33,916 nucleotides of DNA from Emticicia agri (GTDB lineage Bacteria > Bacteroidota > Bacteroidia > Cytophagales > Spirosomataceae), in contig CAMAQF010000044.1 of the NCBI GenBank assembly GCA_945860265.1, forward strand, positions 1 to 33,916, read 5' to 3'. Positions within the stretch are counted from its first letter, which is position 1. Each line of letters starts with the position of its first letter. The translations under genes were made by a program, and so were the position numbers. Below are positions 30,596-33,916 of the stretch, in pieces. The notes below the pieces were generated by a model, which did no database searches, was not told the origin of the DNA, and was given only the letters and a program-made list of their open reading frames with translations.

Positions 30596-32671
30596 TCATT
30601 TAACAAGTTTAACAGAGCCAACTTTTTCAAATTTATTGCCTGCTGTGTCTAAACCATATATTTTAAAACCGTAGTTGCCTGCTGATGCTGGCGTTACGCC
30701 ATCGTTAGCTGTTCCATTCCAGCCAGTATTCAAATCTTGACTTTCAAAGATAACATTGCCCCAGCGGTCATAAATTTCTAAATTAAACTCAACAAAATAC
30801 CTGCCTTTGGCGGTAAAAATATCATTCTTGCCATCTTCATTTGGGGAGAAAGCAGTAGGGATATGGATTTGAGCCGGTGCTGTAAAAATATATTCATTTG
30901 ATGAAACCTCATAAGGAAGTATAATTGGTGAGCTATTTATATTTATTTTCTGTTTGGCTCTAATTACAAACTTAGCTTCTCCAATAGTATTTGTTAAATC
31001 TAATAAGCTTTCAATTTGCTTTTTAACATTTTGAGATGTACTTGTGGTTACATTGACATTTTTTGTATTATTATTTTGGTCAATACTCTCTATATAATAC
31101 TCTATTGGGTTTGGGTTATTTGATTGTATAATTGGAGGTATCCAATTAAGCGTATTTTCTTGAGTTGATGTTAAAAAAACACTACAGAATGCAGGAGATT
31201 GCTCTGAGATATTGCCACAATTATTCTCATATTCCACTTTATAACAGTATTGCTGTTTTGTAGTTTCTGCACTTTTATCTTCATAAGAGTAATCCGTAGA
31301 TTCTGATACTGGTATAAAATTTCCAACTCCTCCTTCAGAACGATAAAACCTGTATTTTATCGGTGGTATAGGATTGAGTTGTGGGGCACGGAATACTAGA
31401 AGATTATCATTCTCGACTGATACAATTCCAACTGTTATTGGAGGTAGCAATAGCGAGGTTTTAGGGTCAACCAAAATAACAGGCGACTTTATGATTGTTT
31501 GGTCAGGAGTATTTCCAATAGTGGCATTAATTGAAAAATTAAATTTTTTTTTACAGTCAAGAGATTTGAACGTGAATGTGGTTGATATTGGGTTTACTGG
31601 CTGATTAGAATTGGCCCCACTTGGAGACTCACCATACGGAATTGAATATTTGAGTACTGCAGGGTCTGGTGAATTCCAATCAAGTTGTACGTCGTTTAAA
31701 CCAACAATAGTTGCTTTAGGAATGATTGTACATACTTCGTTTGAGATAATAGGATTAGTGCAATCATCAAATGATTTTAGTCTAAAGCAATATTCATTGG
31801 TGGCATTTAATCGGATAATGGTTTCGGTTGCGAATTTTTCGCCTGATTTGCGGGTCATTGTTTTGCTAGTAGGATTCCAATTTCCTGCTTTTAGCTTTTG
31901 TTCGAGAGAATATGGCTTGTCATCAGATCCATTCATCATTGTAATTTTATTACTTGTTCCACCGGTTAAGCCTTCCAATTCACTGATTCTAGGAGCATTA
32001 TTGATTTCAAACTCAAAATTAATTGAAGTTTCACACCCATTAAAGTTTGAAGTTCCTCTTATATAATTGGCGACGATTTTAGGTTTGGAGGTCGGGGGAG
32101 TTAGGTAAGTATGTGTTTTATCAATTGGAAACCCTCTAGTTTTGAGATCCGTTTCCATTATTGTTGTTTGGGTCCCATCACCCCAAAAAATCTCATAGCC
32201 TGAGTGAGCCTTGTTTTTTGGCGTGTTTAAGAATTTTACTGTCATCACATTATTACCGCACGAACCTACTTTTACATCGGGCTGTTCAGGTTTTATTGCT
32301 TCAAATGATTTGCAAGAAAAATAACGTTGTCCCCCTTCATTTGCGAATTGCATTACCCAATAAATGCCAGGCGTAGTAACAGTAGTATCTAATTTGGGCG
32401 AATAATTTTTTGTAATATCTCTCCCATCAGTTAAATTAAAAATGTAGTTTCCGCCAATAACATTTGTTCCATTTGGAGTTTTGGCATTTTCTACACGCAC
32501 AACCGTACTGCTAAGACAACTATACTTTGGTCTCAAATCAAAGTCTCCTCCAGGCGAAATACCATTTCCAGGTTTAGTACATTGCTCGGGCATATCGGTT
32601 TGTTGCCCGAAAGAAAGATTAATTAGGCAAAAAGTGCCTAACAATAATAAAATAAATTTGATACAGGACAT
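30596..32671 (-). CDS. Large secreted protein with T9SS type B (gliding-motility-associated) C-terminal domain
   Basis: A 691-aa extracellular protein. Signal peptide to about residue 23 (...LSFGQ). The middle has PKD/Ig-like and fibronectin-like beta modules with several cysteine pairs ('GYEIFWGDGTQTTI' is PKD-like; 'IKYRFYRSEGGVGNFIPVSE' is FnIII-like). The last ~90 residues ('IPTAFSPNEDGKNDIFTAKG' ... 'LEIYDRWGNVIFES' ... 'GNYGFKIYG') are the CHU_C/type B sorting domain used by the type IX secretion system, which normally stays attached at the surface with partner PorP/SprF proteins. No PorP/SprF gene is adjacent. Role unknown; likely a surface protein. Confidence 0.88.
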   Translation of the reverse strand: MSCIKFILLLLGTFCLINLSFGQQTDMPEQCTKPGNGISPGGDFDLRPKYSCLSSTVVRVENAKTPNGTNVIGGNYIFNLTDGRDITKNYSPKLDTTVTTPGIYWVMQFANEGGQRYFSCKSFEAIKPEQPDVKVGSCGNNVMTVKFLNTPKNKAHSGYEIFWGDGTQTTIMETDLKTRGFPIDKTHTYLTPPTSKPKIVANYIRGTSNFNGCETSINFEFEINNAPRISELEGLTGGTSNKITMMNGSDDKPYSLEQKLKAGNWNPTSKTMTRKSGEKFATETIIRLNATNEYCFRLKSFDDCTNPIISNEVCTIIPKATIVGLNDVQLDWNSPDPAVLKYSIPYGESPSGANSNQPVNPISTTFTFKSLDCKKKFNFSINATIGNTPDQTIIKSPVILVDPKTSLLLPPITVGIVSVENDNLLVFRAPQLNPIPPIKYRFYRSEGGVGNFIPVSESTDYSYEDKSAETTKQQYCYKVEYENNCGNISEQSPAFCSVFLTSTQENTLNWIPPIIQSNNPNPIEYYIESIDQNNNTKNVNVTTSTSQNVKKQIESLLDLTNTIGEAKFVIRAKQKININSSPIILPYEVSSNEYIFTAPAQIHIPTAFSPNEDGKNDIFTAKGRYFVEFNLEIYDRWGNVIFESQDLNTGWNGTANDGVTPASAGNYGFKIYGLDTAGNKFEKVGSVKLVK

Positions 32672-32733
32672 AGTTAAAATCTTTTCATGTATTCAATTAC
32701 TCAATAGTTTTAATTAAAAATTATGCCCTGTAG

Positions 32734-32924
32734 TAGCGGAGTCTATTAGATAACGTATTTGTGGAGGTGATTATTCGGTAAAATTTAAAAAATAGACCGA
32801 GAATTACAAATGAATAACAATGAAATATTTAATTATTTTGTTGATAGTCAGTGCATAATCAGTATTTTAAAAAAAACTAATGTTTGGTATTAATTATATT
32901 CAATAGCGGAGTGTCTTCAGATAA
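32734..32924. repeat. Imperfect direct repeat pair around a 150-bp gap
   Basis: TAGCGGAGTCTATTAGATAA (32734-32753) recurs as TAGCGGAGTGTCTTCAGATA and one more A (32904-32924). The second copy covers the stop codon region of the next minus-strand gene. The sequence between the copies is AT-rich and shows no gene. The 245-bp gap 32672-32916 holds nothing else recognised. Confidence 0.4.
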
Positions 32925-33609
32925 TAAATGGATTGATACCTTTAATAGTTCCGAAGGTTTCTACTGGAATAAATCTCGCAAAAAGCTCTTCTGAGTACCA
33001 TCCTTCTGAATGAGTTTTTTTGATAACTTCAGCATGTTCTCTTTGTCTATACGCAAATTTCTTCAAATCTTCCAAACTTTCCCAAACTGAGAATGTTGCT
33101 TGTCTAACAAAAGGCATTTCGCCGATGCCAACCGATGTTAGAAACCCTTGGGCATGAACCATTGATGCCGCGACACTCGGAACGTTTTTCCAAAAACCAG
33201 ATAATTTTGAAACACGAATGGTTGCACGAGTGAGTACCGCAATCGAACCTTTGTAAGTGCGGTCTGGTGAAGGTTGTCCGAAAGGCTCTTTTCCATCCCA
33301 TTTTCCGTGAGATTCGTAAGGAATACAGCCAATTGTCCATTGTTCGTTAGTCATAAATCGCCACCAAGACCAAACAAATGATTTTTTTTGAAATTTTTCA
33401 GCATCATTTTTATCTTTCCAAACCGCCATCAAGCCCCATTGCCGGTAGTCTGGATGAATATCAAAAGTGCCATTTTTACCACAACCCAATAATTTCCAAA
33501 ACGTTATCCCTTTTGTAAAAAACAAGGGAATATGTAAAATCGCCATTGAAATGAATGCCAAAGGAATTAAATATTTCGGATAACGAACAATGGTGAGTGT
33601 GACGTACAT
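32917..33609 (-). CDS. Spheroidene monooxygenase (CrtA)-like protein
   Basis: A 230-aa protein. One hydrophobic segment lies near the N-terminus (residues about 12-32). Seen: 'FWKLLGCGKNGTFDIHPDYR', 'WGLMAVWKD', 'GSIAVLTRATIRVSKLSGFW' and 'FSVWESLEDLKKFAYRQREH', the landmark segments of CrtA-like proteins. Known CrtA is an oxygen-dependent heme enzyme that adds a keto group to acyclic carotenoids. No other carotenoid gene is visible in the window, so a pigment role is not supported by context, and the family also includes uncharacterised members. It lies 124 bp downstream of a methyltransferase gene on the same strand. Confidence 0.72.
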   Translation of the reverse strand: MYVTLTIVRYPKYLIPLAFISMAILHIPLFFTKGITFWKLLGCGKNGTFDIHPDYRQWGLMAVWKDKNDAEKFQKKSFVWSWWRFMTNEQWTIGCIPYESHGKWDGKEPFGQPSPDRTYKGSIAVLTRATIRVSKLSGFWKNVPSVAASMVHAQGFLTSVGIGEMPFVRQATFSVWESLEDLKKFAYRQREHAEVIKKTHSEGWYSEELFARFIPVETFGTIKGINPFII

Positions 33610-33681
33610 TTTTTTGATGAGATCGTAATTTATTATAAAATTATAAACATCTGAAACCGAAATAAGTTATAAAAAATGAAG

Positions 33682-33700
33682 GACAAATTTTCAATTTGTC
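33682..33700. repeat. Short hairpin GACAAATT/AATTTGTC
   Basis: A perfect 8-bp inverted repeat with a 3-nt loop, between the methyltransferase stop and the CrtA-like gene. It carries the same GACAAAT/ATTTGTC core as the hairpin at 362-406. Confidence 0.4.
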
Positions 33701-33733
33701 GATTATGAAGTTAAAGAGAGTTTGGCTTTTGGT

Positions 33734-33916
33734 TTATTTTTCTACCAAAATTAACCATCTAAATGCCCATTTCCATTTTATTTTGTAGTTTTTGATGCCT
33801 GCTTTTTCCAGCAATATCTCCCATTCATTTCTCGAAAAACCTCTTAAAACAGAGAGTGGAGCATCGTTTTTAACCAAATATGATTTTGAAAACAAAGCAG
33901 TTAGCCATTTGATTGA
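33734..33916 (-). CDS. SAM-dependent methyltransferase, C-terminal end (partial)
   Basis: The last 60 codons of a minus-strand gene that continues past the right edge. The reading contains 'NDAPLSVLRGFSRNEWEILL' and then 'EKAGIKNYKIKWKWAFRWLI' before a stop. Known: the sequence 'D-x-P-x-S-V-x-R-x-F' followed by an 'L-x-x-A-G' helix and a W-rich final strand is typical of the end of class I methyltransferases in Bacteroidota, often located near polyketide or pigment genes. The SAM-binding half lies outside the window, so the family is likely but not proven. Confidence 0.6.
   Translation of the reverse strand, partial: SIKWLTALFSKSYLVKNDAPLSVLRGFSRNEWEILLEKAGIKNYKIKWKWAFRWLILVEK

Noticed and set aside
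1-33916. CRISPR array, tRNA or rRNA genes, intact insertion sequence, phage genes
   Set aside because: No regularly spaced repeats, no T-loop plus acceptor-stem pattern outside coding regions, and no transposase, integrase or phage structural motif was found.

Overview
The window is about 33.9 kb of AT-rich bacterial chromosome. Several features point to the phylum Bacteroidota, most likely a Cytophagales-type environmental bacterium. These are secreted proteins with type IX secretion (T9SS) tails of type A and type B, -7 boxes of the Bacteroidota form TAnnTTTG, a gamma/tau C-terminus of the Bacteroidota form, and LytS/LytTR regulators. The genus is inferred from gene style only. No tRNA, rRNA, CRISPR array, intact transposase or phage gene was seen.

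Layout. Positions 1-5.6 kb: the tail of dnaX, a secreted M28 peptidase with a PDZ domain, an exported amidase, and an M61 peptidase followed by a thioesterase. Positions 5.5-6.3 kb: the housekeeping pair rpmH-rnpA with a promoter and terminator. Positions 6.4-13.2 kb: an accessory cassette of two large secreted BNR/sortilin-like repeat proteins that both end in Gly-Cys-Asn, and three small paralogous lipoproteins. Gene debris lies inside and beside it: a LytTR regulator tail, a degenerate copy of the 3' end of rnpA, and the HTH end of a Crp/Fnr regulator. Positions 13.5-18.2 kb: a probable operon for extracytoplasmic carbohydrate oxidation or cleavage, with a DUF1080 3-keto-glycoside hydrolase-like protein, a cupredoxin/PVC-type dehydrogenase-like fusion and an FG-GAP/VCBS protein. 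Positions 18.2-20.6 kb: a convergent LytS-type histidine kinase and LytTR response regulator.

Positions 20.7-24.4 kb: a broken XRE regulator, clpP, and rpe followed by a GT-C glycosyltransferase. Positions 24.4-27.2 kb: a palindromic, MITE-like non-coding element and a fibronectin-type-III protein with a T9SS type A tail. Positions 27.3-30.5 kb: RidA, a TIGR04282-type glycosyltransferase, and the leftward unit YbaB/EbfC - GT2 - coaE. Positions 30.6-33.9 kb: a T9SS type B (gliding-motility-associated tail) protein, a spheroidene-monooxygenase-like protein, and the end of a methyltransferase cut by the window edge.

The best candidate for an undescribed system is the BNR/lipoprotein cassette next to rnpA. 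Its secreted repeat proteins share an unusual C-terminus, its lipoproteins share a conserved two-cysteine core, and its edges carry remnants of other genes. This suggests repeated insertion and decay at one chromosomal site. All functional statements come from reading the sequence; no database search was run.
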